Assembly (NCBI GenBank): GCA_045576735.1
Contig: JAZNGZ010000095.1
Location: forward strand, 1-64,000
Direction: 5' to 3'
Length of the DNA: 64,000 bases
Source: RGIG4079 sp045576735
GTDB lineage: Bacteria > Bacteroidota > Bacteroidia > Bacteroidales > Muribaculaceae
Part shown: piece after piece, positions 51,092-59,978 of the stretch
How positions within the stretch are numbered: the stretch's first letter is position 1
How the letters are laid out: the number at the start of each line of letters is the position of its first letter
Made by a program: the position numbers and the translations under genes
Notes under the pieces: model-generated
The model's database searches: none
Told to the model about the DNA's origin: nothing
The model's input: only the letters and a program-made list of their open reading frames with translations

Positions 51092-53626
51092 TTATTTCAC
51101 TATCAATTTTGAGGTTGTTGAGCCGGTTGCGGTTTCAACTTTTACCATATAAATACCGGCTGACAATGATGAAGCATCAATGGTTACATTATTGTCGTTA
51201 CATTCTTTTGAAGCAACAATAGCTCCTGCCACTGAATAAACATCAACTTTATTGATTGTTTGTGAAGATGTCACGGTAAATGAACCACCTTCAACTGGGT
51301 TAGGATAAATCTTCACTCCACTACCCTCGCCTATTGTGATGCTTTCAACCGATGCATAGTTGTTATATTCGGCACTCAATTCAGTGACTTTGATTGATTG
51401 CTCACCCTTGTTTGCTGTATTTGCTTCGATAGAGAAACGAATATATTGCAAAGTAATGGGGTAAAGAATCAAATCGTTAGGATCGCCAAGTGCCGATATG
51501 GGTATCTCTACACGGTGAGTTGTGCCGGCAGCAAACACTTCACCTTCTGTCGGGTTAACCTCCACTGTGTTCACCTTAATATGTTGAGGTGTGCGCAAGT
51601 CAATCAATAGGCTTGAGATATTGATTGATGGTGTAAATTCAATCCACAATTTATCGGGGAGGCTATAGTATTGCACTGCCTTTGTCATTTGAATATATGG
51701 AGCACGTGGAGAACCATAGGTAAATGAGAGTGTGCCATCTTCGGCAAGTGTACCTTTAGTAATACCCGAAGAGCCTTTTATTGTCCAACCGGTCATATCA
51801 CTTGCTGGCATAATTGCAGCATTGGCAATCTCAACGGTCACTGTTGTAGTGTCGAGGAATTCACCTACAAGTCCACTGATTTTAGTTTTTCCTTCTTTAT
51901 AGCCACGCAACACACCATTTTCGTCAATATCGGCCACTGATGGATCATCAACAGTCCATTTGATTGATGCAGGGTTGTAGTTATACACGATTTCGCCTAT
52001 TTGAGCAGTAACCTCCATAGTATATTCACGAGTTGCATCAATGAGAATAGGTTTCACACGCATAGCTATTTCAGCATCTACAATATTAATTTTCTTTGTA
52101 ACACTCACACCATTGTATGTGGCTGTCAATTCACCAACACAAGCTTTTCCGCCGGCAGTGAATTTCATTCCGTCGCATGAACCCACCGAATCGGGACATG
52201 AAAGGGTAAATCCTTGCAAATCTTTATCAATCAAATCGCCATATTTGTTATATGCAAGAATCACTGGTTGGAATTCGGAATAGATAGGTGCTTGGAGAGA
52301 ATATTCTTCAAATTCAAGGCGGGTAATTTCATTGTCTTGAGGTGCGATTGAATAGAAGAACCAACCATTTGCCACCGAGCGAGGAGTTCCTTCGGTTGTT
52401 TTATTGATAACTTTACCTTCAACCATCATTTGGGCCGAACCTCCGGCGTCCATATTCATGATATTGGTGCAACCAAAATATTTCATAATGTCGCACATCA
52501 CAAATGTATTACACCCGGCCGATTTGCCATATACAGGGTCAACGCTCATATCAATTACCACTGTGATAAGCGTTTTGCGGTCGGCTGTTGTTCCGTAGGC
52601 TGTGCGTGAATATGTTTTTGAGTTATAACTGTCAACGGTGTTAAGATCGGTCAATACACCGTCGACCATCACCACACCATTACCACCTATGAGTTGTTCT
52701 ATTTCGGGAGCATCTCCATTGGGTTGCAACCATTTAAGGTCGATTGTCAATTCATCGCCTGCTGCCAATTTCTCAAGCGCTGCTTTATTTGCACCACGCC
52801 CAACAAGGCATAAATCATAATCGCCAAGAGTGCCGGCTCCGGCATTGACTTTCACCTCTTGAACCGTACATTTCATGGGACGTCCCACCATCCACTCGTT
52901 ACCTTCGTTGATTTTGAGATACACCTCGGTTGACACATTTTCAACACGACGCATGCGTTGAGTGCCACTTTCATCGGCATATTGGTCGGCAGGTATAAAA
53001 CTTTTATCACGACCGAAGAAATGGTTATAAAGACCTATTTCGCCGTCACGAACCAATTTATTTGTTTGTTGAATTACAAGAGAGCCTATTTTGTCGTTAG
53101 TCACAAATCCCTTATAATACATGAAATCAATATACATTTCCTTTGTGGGAGTGATTGCCACACAACCGGGCGAACCGTTATTGTGTCCCCACCAATCGGC
53201 ATGAGCATTTGTTTCGGTAATAATTTCACCATTGCGCACATTTCCGTTAAATGTGGCACCTACAAGAAACTCTGCCCAAGGCCATTGCCCCGACACACAC
53301 CAGAAGTTACCATTAGCCCCTGCCAAAGGTCGTTTTTCGTCCGTATATTGACGAGTGTAGGCATTGGCTAATTTTTCTGTTTTGCCAAGTTGCTCCCCAC
53401 CTTGTGTTGTTTCCACACGGTTATAAGGATTATTCAAATCCATCGTAATCATATTCACGTTTAGTGGGAAATCGGGAATACGAAGGCGTTTATAATTCAC
53501 GCCGGGACCCAAGTCACGGTCAATTAATATATCGGTACGATAGTTTGTTCCTTGAATGGGGATAGTATCGGCACTCGCCGATAGGGTTATTGCCATTGTG
53601 GCAAACAATGAAATTATTTTTTTCAT
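51092..53626 (-). CDS. T9SS-secreted phosphodiester glycosidase (copy A)
   Basis: 844 residues. After a signal peptide comes an NAGPA/phosphodiester-glycosidase domain (about 50-430): RPLAGANGNFWCVSG, YDLCLVGRG, QLIGGNGVVMVDG, and the NMDAGGSAQMM active-site loop that corresponds to the family's LDGGGS motif. The family removes GlcNAc or a related sugar from a sugar-1-phosphodiester. A Big_2-like Ig domain (about 560-620), a beta domain and a T9SS sorting domain (VKIYPNPVEGGSFTV to TSKLIVK) follow. It lies 16 bp after copy B. The natural substrate is unknown; phosphodiester-linked glycans of envelopes are likely targets. Confidence 0.88.
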   Translation of the reverse strand: MKKIISLFATMAITLSASADTIPIQGTNYRTDILIDRDLGPGVNYKRLRIPDFPLNVNMITMDLNNPYNRVETTQGGEQLGKTEKLANAYTRQYTDEKRPLAGANGNFWCVSGQWPWAEFLVGATFNGNVRNGEIITETNAHADWWGHNNGSPGCVAITPTKEMYIDFMYYKGFVTNDKIGSLVIQQTNKLVRDGEIGLYNHFFGRDKSFIPADQYADESGTQRMRRVENVSTEVYLKINEGNEWMVGRPMKCTVQEVKVNAGAGTLGDYDLCLVGRGANKAALEKLAAGDELTIDLKWLQPNGDAPEIEQLIGGNGVVMVDGVLTDLNTVDSYNSKTYSRTAYGTTADRKTLITVVIDMSVDPVYGKSAGCNTFVMCDIMKYFGCTNIMNMDAGGSAQMMVEGKVINKTTEGTPRSVANGWFFYSIAPQDNEITRLEFEEYSLQAPIYSEFQPVILAYNKYGDLIDKDLQGFTLSCPDSVGSCDGMKFTAGGKACVGELTATYNGVSVTKKINIVDAEIAMRVKPILIDATREYTMEVTAQIGEIVYNYNPASIKWTVDDPSVADIDENGVLRGYKEGKTKISGLVGEFLDTTTVTVEIANAAIMPASDMTGWTIKGSSGITKGTLAEDGTLSFTYGSPRAPYIQMTKAVQYYSLPDKLWIEFTPSINISSLLIDLRTPQHIKVNTVEVNPTEGEVFAAGTTHRVEIPISALGDPNDLILYPITLQYIRFSIEANTANKGEQSIKVTELSAEYNNYASVESITIGEGSGVKIYPNPVEGGSFTVTSSQTINKVDVYSVAGAIVASKECNDNNVTIDASSLSAGIYMVKVETATGSTTSKLIVK

Positions 53627-53642
53627 AATATGCGTATTAAAT

Positions 53643-56183
53643 TTATTTCACGATGAGTTTTGATGTAGTTGTGCCGATTTCGGTTTCAACTTTCACTAAA
53701 TATATTCCCGATGAAAGAGCCGATGCCTCTACAGTGACATTGTTGTCGTTGCATTTTTGTGCAATAACTTTTGCTCCGGTAGCCGAATAAACTTCAACCC
53801 CTTTTATCGCTTTTGATGATGACACTGTAAACGAGCCTCCTTCAACAGGGTTAGGATAAATCTTCACTCCACTACCCTCGCCTATGGTAATGCTTTCAAC
53901 CGATGCATAGTTGTTATATTCAGCACTCAATTCAGTCACCTTGATTGATTGTTCACCCTTGTTTGCTGTATTTGCTTCGATAGAGAAACGGAGATACTGC
54001 ATTGTGATAGGATAGTTAATCAAATCAGCGGGATCACCAAGTGACGAAATAGGAATTTCTACTCTATGTGTTGTGCCGGCAGCAAACACGTCGCCCGAAG
54101 TTGGAGCCACTTCCACGGTATTCACTTTCACATGTTGTGGTGTGCGCAAGTCAATCAACAGGCTTGAAATATTGATTGATGGAGTGAATTCAATCCACAA
54201 TTTGTCGGGTAGACTATAATATTGCACCGCTTTGACCATTTGAATATATGGAGCACGTGGAGAGCCATAGGTAAATGATAGTGTACCATCTTCGGCAAGC
54301 GCACCCTTGGTTATACCCGATGATGCTTTCACAGTCCAACCGGTCATATCGCTTGCTGCCATAATCGGTGCATTTGCTATTTCAACAGTCACATTTGTTG
54401 TATCAACAAAGTCGCCAATCTTACCAACGACCATTGATTTACCTTCCTTCAATCCGCGAAGCACACCGGCTTCATCGATTGAGATTACATCTTCATTTTC
54501 AATTGTCCATTGAATTGCAGCAGGATTGTAGGTATATATCTCATCGCCTATCGAAGCGGTTACTTCCATTGCATATTCGCGAGTGGCATCGATGAGAATA
54601 GGTTTAATGCGGATAGAGAGCTCCGATGAAACCACTTTCATTATTTTTGACACACTCACACCATTGTATGTCGCTGTCAATGGGCCTTCGGCAGCTGCTC
54701 CTCCTGCAGTAAATTCGGTACCGTTGCATGTGCCGAGTGAGGCATCACAACTCAATGTATAGCCCTTGAAGTCATCATCAACCACATCGCCATATTGGTT
54801 ATAAGCAATGATTGTGGGCGAATAAGTAGCGTATGTGGGGGCTTGCAATTTAAGGTCTTTAAACTCAAGACGAGTAATTGTTTCATCTTTGGGGGCGATT
54901 GAATAGAGGAACCAACCATTAGCCACCGAGCGAGGTGTTCCTTCGGTTGTTTTGTTGATTACCTTGCCTTCAATCATCATTTGTGCCGAACCGCCGGCAT
55001 CTACGTTACAAAGATTGGCACAGCCATAGTGGCGTGCGATTTGACACATCACGCGAGTATTACACCCTGCCGAAGTGCCATAAGCGGGGTCGGTTGATTT
55101 ATCGATTACGATGATATAAAGCGTGCGGCCATCGGCACTTGAGCCATAGGCGCAGCGTGAATACACTTGAGAGTTATATGTTTCGTCATCGTTGCGACCG
55201 GTCATTTCGCCATTGGTCATCACGATAGCGTTACCACCGATAAGTTGCTCTATAACAGGCGTTACACCGCCGGCAGTTGACCAGCCATAGTTGATTGTCA
55301 CTTGGTCGCCTGCTACGAGTTTGGCAAGAGCATCTTTTTGCGCACCACGCCCCACAAGACATAGGTCATAATCGCCAAGAGTACCTGTGCCGGCATTAGT
55401 TTTCACCTCGCCCACAGTGCAAGTCATTGGCTCACCGGCCATCCATCGTTGTCCCTCATTGATAGTGAGATAAACCTCGGTTGCCACACCTTCAACAATG
55501 CGAAAATGGCTCACACCATTATCATCTTTATATTGGTCGGCAGGCATAAATGTCTTTGTACGGCCATAATAACTATTATACAACCCTATCTCATTTTCGC
55601 GTACAATCTTATTGGCTTGAATGATTTCAGGACTGCCTATTTTTTCGTTAATGACATAACCCTTATAGTTCATCGACTCGATATAAAGGTTTTTAGAGGC
55701 GTCAACGGCAATCACACCGGTGCGAGCAGGTCCACCGTCCCATTGGTCGGAATAAGCATTTGTTTCAGTGATAATCTGACCATTGCGAAGGTTGCCGTTA
55801 TAAGTTGCGCCTATCAACAAGTCGCTATGTGGTTGTTGCGACGACACACACCAGAAGTTACCATTAGCCCCGGCGATAGGACGTTTTTCGTCGCTCATAT
55901 AGCGATTATATGCCGTAGCGAGTTTTTCGGTTTTATAAAGAGTTTCCGATGCTTGGAATGTTTCGATGCGATTATATTTATTATTCATATCCATTTGCAA
56001 GATATTCACATTCAATGGATATGCAGGAATACGGAGTCGGTAATGGTGTATCCCCGGACCAATATCTTGACTTTCAATCACATCTACATGATAATTCACA
56101 TCGTTGATAAGAATTGTATCAACTTGAGCCGATGCCACAAGCCCCATAGCGAGGAGCATCATAGAGAGTAGTCGTTTTCTCAT
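53643..56183 (-). CDS. T9SS-secreted phosphodiester glycosidase (copy B)
   Basis: 846 residues from the preferred start at 56183 (MRKRLLSMMLLAMGLVASAQ, a good signal peptide). The upstream ATG at 56213 overlaps the -7 box and is rejected. Domain order is the same as in copy A: GANGNFWCVSS, YDLCLVGRG, QLIGGNAIVM, NVDAGGSAQMM, an Ig-like domain, a beta domain and a T9SS sorting domain. The last 230 or so residues are nearly identical to copy A, while the catalytic half is clearly more divergent. First gene of a two-gene operon. Confidence 0.88.
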   Translation of the reverse strand: MRKRLLSMMLLAMGLVASAQVDTILINDVNYHVDVIESQDIGPGIHHYRLRIPAYPLNVNILQMDMNNKYNRIETFQASETLYKTEKLATAYNRYMSDEKRPIAGANGNFWCVSSQQPHSDLLIGATYNGNLRNGQIITETNAYSDQWDGGPARTGVIAVDASKNLYIESMNYKGYVINEKIGSPEIIQANKIVRENEIGLYNSYYGRTKTFMPADQYKDDNGVSHFRIVEGVATEVYLTINEGQRWMAGEPMTCTVGEVKTNAGTGTLGDYDLCLVGRGAQKDALAKLVAGDQVTINYGWSTAGGVTPVIEQLIGGNAIVMTNGEMTGRNDDETYNSQVYSRCAYGSSADGRTLYIIVIDKSTDPAYGTSAGCNTRVMCQIARHYGCANLCNVDAGGSAQMMIEGKVINKTTEGTPRSVANGWFLYSIAPKDETITRLEFKDLKLQAPTYATYSPTIIAYNQYGDVVDDDFKGYTLSCDASLGTCNGTEFTAGGAAAEGPLTATYNGVSVSKIMKVVSSELSIRIKPILIDATREYAMEVTASIGDEIYTYNPAAIQWTIENEDVISIDEAGVLRGLKEGKSMVVGKIGDFVDTTNVTVEIANAPIMAASDMTGWTVKASSGITKGALAEDGTLSFTYGSPRAPYIQMVKAVQYYSLPDKLWIEFTPSINISSLLIDLRTPQHVKVNTVEVAPTSGDVFAAGTTHRVEIPISSLGDPADLINYPITMQYLRFSIEANTANKGEQSIKVTELSAEYNNYASVESITIGEGSGVKIYPNPVEGGSFTVSSSKAIKGVEVYSATGAKVIAQKCNDNNVTVEASALSSGIYLVKVETEIGTTTSKLIVK

Positions 56184-56210
56184 ATATGGTAAAGTTTTTA
56201 GGTTATTCCG

Positions 56211-56242
56211 CAAAGATAGTGCAAGCCGAGCGTAATTGCAAA
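56211..56242 (-). promoter_or_regulatory. Promoter of the phosphodiester-glycosidase pair
   Basis: On the minus strand TTTG (56242-56239), a 20-bp spacer and TATCTTTG (56218-56211), 27 bp before the ATG at 56183. Its position fixes the start codon choice. Confidence 0.8.
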
Positions 56243-56307
56243 TTAAATTTATTTAAATTTGCTTTGCCGAGGCGCAAGTGTAAATTGATTTTTTGACAAA
56301 ATAAACA

Positions 56308-56840
56308 TAAGGGCTGGCACATGAAAAGCAACTCTCCTCCTAAAAATTACTTTGTAATTTTCAAGAGGAGTACCCCGAAGGGGGGAGGTGGTCTGCACGT
56401 GCGAAGCACGGGAAAGCGTAGCGATATGCAATAACCGGGGGTTGAGGGTGTTAGCCCGAAACCTCCGGTTTTACAATCTACACATATGCGTCTGGCAGAC
56501 GCGAAACAATCATATAGCATGAATGCACTACATTAACACCATTCCCGTCCTTCGGACGGCTTGGTGAGGGGACGGCTTATTCCCTTTCCGGGGGTATCGC
56601 TGCGCTTAACCCCCGGCTATTATAGTTGCTTCACTTTCTCGTGCTTCGCACGACATTTGATTCATGGCGGTGTTATATTCCCTTTCCGGGGGTATCGCTT
56701 CGCTTACCCCCCGGTTATTATAGACGCTTAACTTTCTTCGTGCTTCGCACGACTGGAGTGGAAATTCTGACCACCTCGGCTCGTTGAGCCACTCCTCCTA
56801 TTTTTCTGCGAAAAACAAGAGGAGAGCTGCCACCCTTATC
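56308..56840 (+). repeat. 533-bp non-coding hairpin-rich element (copy 3)
   Basis: Bounded by imperfect inverted ends (TAAGGGCTGGCA at the left, TGCCACCCTTA at the right) and inner inverted blocks (CTCCTCCTA with GACCACC). Inside are hairpins in the same order as on the minus strand of 19165-19452: CCCC-GAA-GGGG, CGTGC-GAA-GCACG, a nested AACCGG hairpin, GCGTCT-GGC-AGACGC, CCGTCC-TTC-GGACGG and CCGGGGGT/ACCCCCGG. The last module, ending in CGTGC-TTC-GCACG, is present twice (about 56579 and 56676). No reading frame looks coding. No clear target-site duplication. Confidence 0.75.
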
Positions 56841-56882
56841 GACTTTATCGACTAACTACTCTCTACTAACTACAACAAAAAA

Positions 56883-56912
56883 GCGACGGCTCCCGATGAT
56901 GGAAGCCGTCGC
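56883..56912 (-). terminator. Terminator of the nuo operon
   Basis: A 9-bp stem (GCGACGGCT with AGCCGTCGC) that on the minus strand runs into TTTTTTGTTG, 24 bp after the nuoN stop. Confidence 0.87.
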
Positions 56913-56936
56913 ATATATGAATTATGAGAAATTCGA

Positions 56937-58412
56937 TTAGAAGAGGTTGGCGAGGATTGAAGTGCCGTTGGTGAGGTCGAGGAGTGAGTTGTAAACACAA
57001 CTTACGATACCAAGGGCGATGATACCTGCCACACAAATCCACATTGCCACACGTTCAGAGCAAGCCGATTTGAAGTTTGCAATCTTACATTCATCTTGGT
57101 GGATAAACATTGCTTTCACTACAAGGAGATAGTAGTAGAGTGAAATGATAGTGTTAATCAACGCAATCAACACGAGCACATAGATAGCGATGCTACCTTG
57201 TTCGATGGCTCCTGTGAAGATGAAGAATTTGCTAAAGAAACCTGCAAATGGAGGGATACCTGCCAATGAGAACATTGCAAGCATCATAGTGAACGACAAG
57301 CGTGGATTGGTTTTGTATAATCCTTTGTAATCGTCCATGCTCACCATGCCGGTGTTGTTTTCAATGGCTTGAATCACACCAAAGGCAGCGAGGTTAGAGA
57401 AGATATACACGAGGATATAATACATCAATGATGAAACACCTGTTGCAGTCATTGCAATCACACCAAGCATGATATAACCGGCTTGAGACACTGATGAGAA
57501 TGCCAAGAAGCGTTTCATGTTGCGTTGGCGAATAGCAAAGAGGTTACCGATAGTGATGGTGAGGATAATCAACGCATAGAGCATCCATTCCCACACTTGT
57601 GAGTAAACTGTGCCAAACACTTGTGCCATAATCACTAAGAATGCAAATGCAGCAGCACCTTTAGAGATTACCGATAGATAAGAAGTAACCGATGTGGGTG
57701 CGCCTTGGTAAACGTCGGCAGTCCACAAGTGGAATGGTACCAATGAAAGTTTGAAACCGATACCTGCAATCACGAATGCAACGGCTACGATGAGCATCAC
57801 ACCTTGTTCGGCTGCGATTTTGGCTGCAATAGCATCAAAATAGAGTGAACCGGTGAGGGCATACACAAATGACAAGCCCATCAAGAACACTGCCGATGAG
57901 AATACTGCAGTGAGGATATATTTGATAGCGGCTTCGTGGCTTTCAACACGTTTTTTGTCGAAGGCAACCATTGCAGCTAATGGCAATGATGCTGCTTCAA
58001 GACCGATAACGAAGAGAAGGAAGTGACGAGCCGAAATCATCAAGTACATACCAAACAATGTAACGAGCAATAATTCGTAGAATTCACCACGGCGAATAAC
58101 TTGATCTTCGCTATTGGCCCATTTCATTGATTGAATGAGAACGATAAACACACCTATATTGAGAATATTTTTGATGGCTACCACAATAGGAGAACTATTA
58201 TACATGCCTGCAAACGCATCAGTGGCACATGCTCCATTCAAACAAGGGCAGATAATTCCCCAAAGGGTAAATACTCCAAACAATACAGTTGTTACACCTG
58301 CAAGGTTCTTTTGTGCCTTTTTAGGCATAAAAGTGTCATAAAAGAAGACTAATAGAAATATGACTAACAATCCTATTTCTTGCTTCATTGCTAAAAACTG
58401 TGAGTAATCCAT
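56937..58412 (-). CDS. nuoN: NADH-quinone oxidoreductase subunit N
   Basis: 491 residues, about 14 membrane helices, one of the three antiporter-like proton-pumping subunits of complex I. Typical blocks are IGIGFKLSLVPFHLWTADVY-like (here IAGIGFKLSLVPFHLWTADV), YQGAPTSVTSYLSV and FSLAGIPPFAGFFSKF. Last gene of the operon, 12 bp after nuoM, followed by a terminator. Full length. Confidence 0.96.
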   Translation of the reverse strand: MDYSQFLAMKQEIGLLVIFLLVFFYDTFMPKKAQKNLAGVTTVLFGVFTLWGIICPCLNGACATDAFAGMYNSSPIVVAIKNILNIGVFIVLIQSMKWANSEDQVIRRGEFYELLLVTLFGMYLMISARHFLLFVIGLEAASLPLAAMVAFDKKRVESHEAAIKYILTAVFSSAVFLMGLSFVYALTGSLYFDAIAAKIAAEQGVMLIVAVAFVIAGIGFKLSLVPFHLWTADVYQGAPTSVTSYLSVISKGAAAFAFLVIMAQVFGTVYSQVWEWMLYALIILTITIGNLFAIRQRNMKRFLAFSSVSQAGYIMLGVIAMTATGVSSLMYYILVYIFSNLAAFGVIQAIENNTGMVSMDDYKGLYKTNPRLSFTMMLAMFSLAGIPPFAGFFSKFFIFTGAIEQGSIAIYVLVLIALINTIISLYYYLLVVKAMFIHQDECKIANFKSACSERVAMWICVAGIIALGIVSCVYNSLLDLTNGTSILANLF

Positions 58413-58424
58413 TTCTATTTAATC

Positions 58425-59945
58425 TTAATTTAAACCTAATACTTTAAAAAACTCGGGATTGAATGTAAACTTAATCAAGTCACTAAAGAAGTTGGGGAAG
58501 CAACCGATTGCAGCCACACACACGATGAGAGTGATAGCCGAGAAGCGTTCCCACCATGTAGCGTCGGTCAATTGCAAATGATGTTCGTCTTGAACAGGGC
58601 CAAAGAGCAATTTGCCCACCACGCGGAGGATATACACCGCTGTGATTACAATTGAACAACAAGCCACGATAGTGAATACTCTGTGGAACATATCGGTGTG
58701 TTGGAATGAACCGACGAAGATTGTCATTTCGGCCACGAAACCACTCAAGCCTGGAAGACCGAGCGATGCCATACCGGCAATAACGTAACATACAGCCAAG
58801 AATGGCATAATCTTCATCAAACCACCCATCTCACGAATGTCGCGAGTGTGAGTGCGTCCATAAATCATACCTATAAGAGCGAAGAACAATGCTGTCATCA
58901 AACCGTGAGAGAGCATTTGCATAATAGCACCTGTCATTGCAGTAGTGTTGAGCATCAAGATTGCAAACAACACAAGACCACAGTGGCTCACTGATGAATA
59001 AGCATTGATATATTTGAGGTCGGTTTGAACACATGCGCTAAATGCACCGTAAACAACCGAGATACCTGTAAGAATCAAGAAAATCCAAGCGAGTTCGTTA
59101 GCTGCTTCGGGCATGAGATACATTGACACGCGGAAGCAACCATATCCCCCAAGTTTCATCAACACACCTGCGTGAAGCATTGACACTGCAGTAGGTGCTG
59201 AAGCGTGACCGTCGGGGCTCCATGTGTGGAATGGGAACATTGCACCAAGAACGCCAAAACCAACGAATGTCATAGGGAATAAGAATAATTGCCAATCATG
59301 TGGAATTGCGCCCTTTTCAGCGATTTCAACGATGTTCCATGTGAGTTGTTGACCTTCGGGAACTGAGTGGAAATAGATACCGATGAGACCAAGCATCAAG
59401 AATGCTGAACCACCCATCAACATCAATGTCAACTTCATTGCCGAATATTCTTTGCGACCTGTACCCCAAAGACCAATGAGAAGGTACATGGGGATAAGCG
59501 CAACTTCATAGAACATGAACATTGTGAAGAGGTCGATTGAGATAAAGAACCCAAACACACCTGTTGACAAAAGTATCAACCACAAGAAGAAATCCTTGGG
59601 TAGTGGATTGATTTTCCAAGAAGCAAACGAACCTGCAAACACGATAATCGCAGAAAGTAGAATCATTGCCACTGAAATACCGTCAACACCCACAGCGAGG
59701 TTGATATTGAGGTTTTCAAACCAGCACCAAGAATCGGTATAAAGCATTTGAGCAGTTTCACCTGCAGCACGAAGTGCAAGGTAATCAACCAATAGGTATA
59801 CCGAAAGGGCTACCAATAAAGTAGAACCAACAACAGCAACGGTGCGGATCTGCTTCATATTATCCTTTTGGCAGAGGAATAATCCGAGCAACATGAGCAC
59901 CGGAATTATCACGAAATATAATAATATATTTAATCCAAATAACAT
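58425..59945 (-). CDS. nuoM: NADH-quinone oxidoreductase subunit M
   Basis: 506 residues, about 14 membrane helices. Seen are VDGISVAMILLSAIIVF, FYEVALIPMYLLIG (with the conserved membrane Glu), FPFHTWSPDGHASAPTAVSM (then LHAGVLMKLG) and YSSVSHCGLVLFAI. An antiporter-like pump module of complex I. It sits 33 bp after nuoL and 12 bp before nuoN. Confidence 0.96.
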   Translation of the reverse strand: MLFGLNILLYFVIIPVLMLLGLFLCQKDNMKQIRTVAVVGSTLLVALSVYLLVDYLALRAAGETAQMLYTDSWCWFENLNINLAVGVDGISVAMILLSAIIVFAGSFASWKINPLPKDFFLWLILLSTGVFGFFISIDLFTMFMFYEVALIPMYLLIGLWGTGRKEYSAMKLTLMLMGGSAFLMLGLIGIYFHSVPEGQQLTWNIVEIAEKGAIPHDWQLFLFPMTFVGFGVLGAMFPFHTWSPDGHASAPTAVSMLHAGVLMKLGGYGCFRVSMYLMPEAANELAWIFLILTGISVVYGAFSACVQTDLKYINAYSSVSHCGLVLFAILMLNTTAMTGAIMQMLSHGLMTALFFALIGMIYGRTHTRDIREMGGLMKIMPFLAVCYVIAGMASLGLPGLSGFVAEMTIFVGSFQHTDMFHRVFTIVACCSIVITAVYILRVVGKLLFGPVQDEHHLQLTDATWWERFSAITLIVCVAAIGCFPNFFSDLIKFTFNPEFFKVLGLN

Positions 59946-59978
59946 AATTTTCTATATTTTAGATTTGCACCATTGTTA

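Noticed and set aside
56184..56213. Ten extra N-terminal residues on phosphodiester glycosidase copy B
   Set aside because: The upstream ATG lies in the -7 promoter element, and the signal peptide starts properly at 56183.
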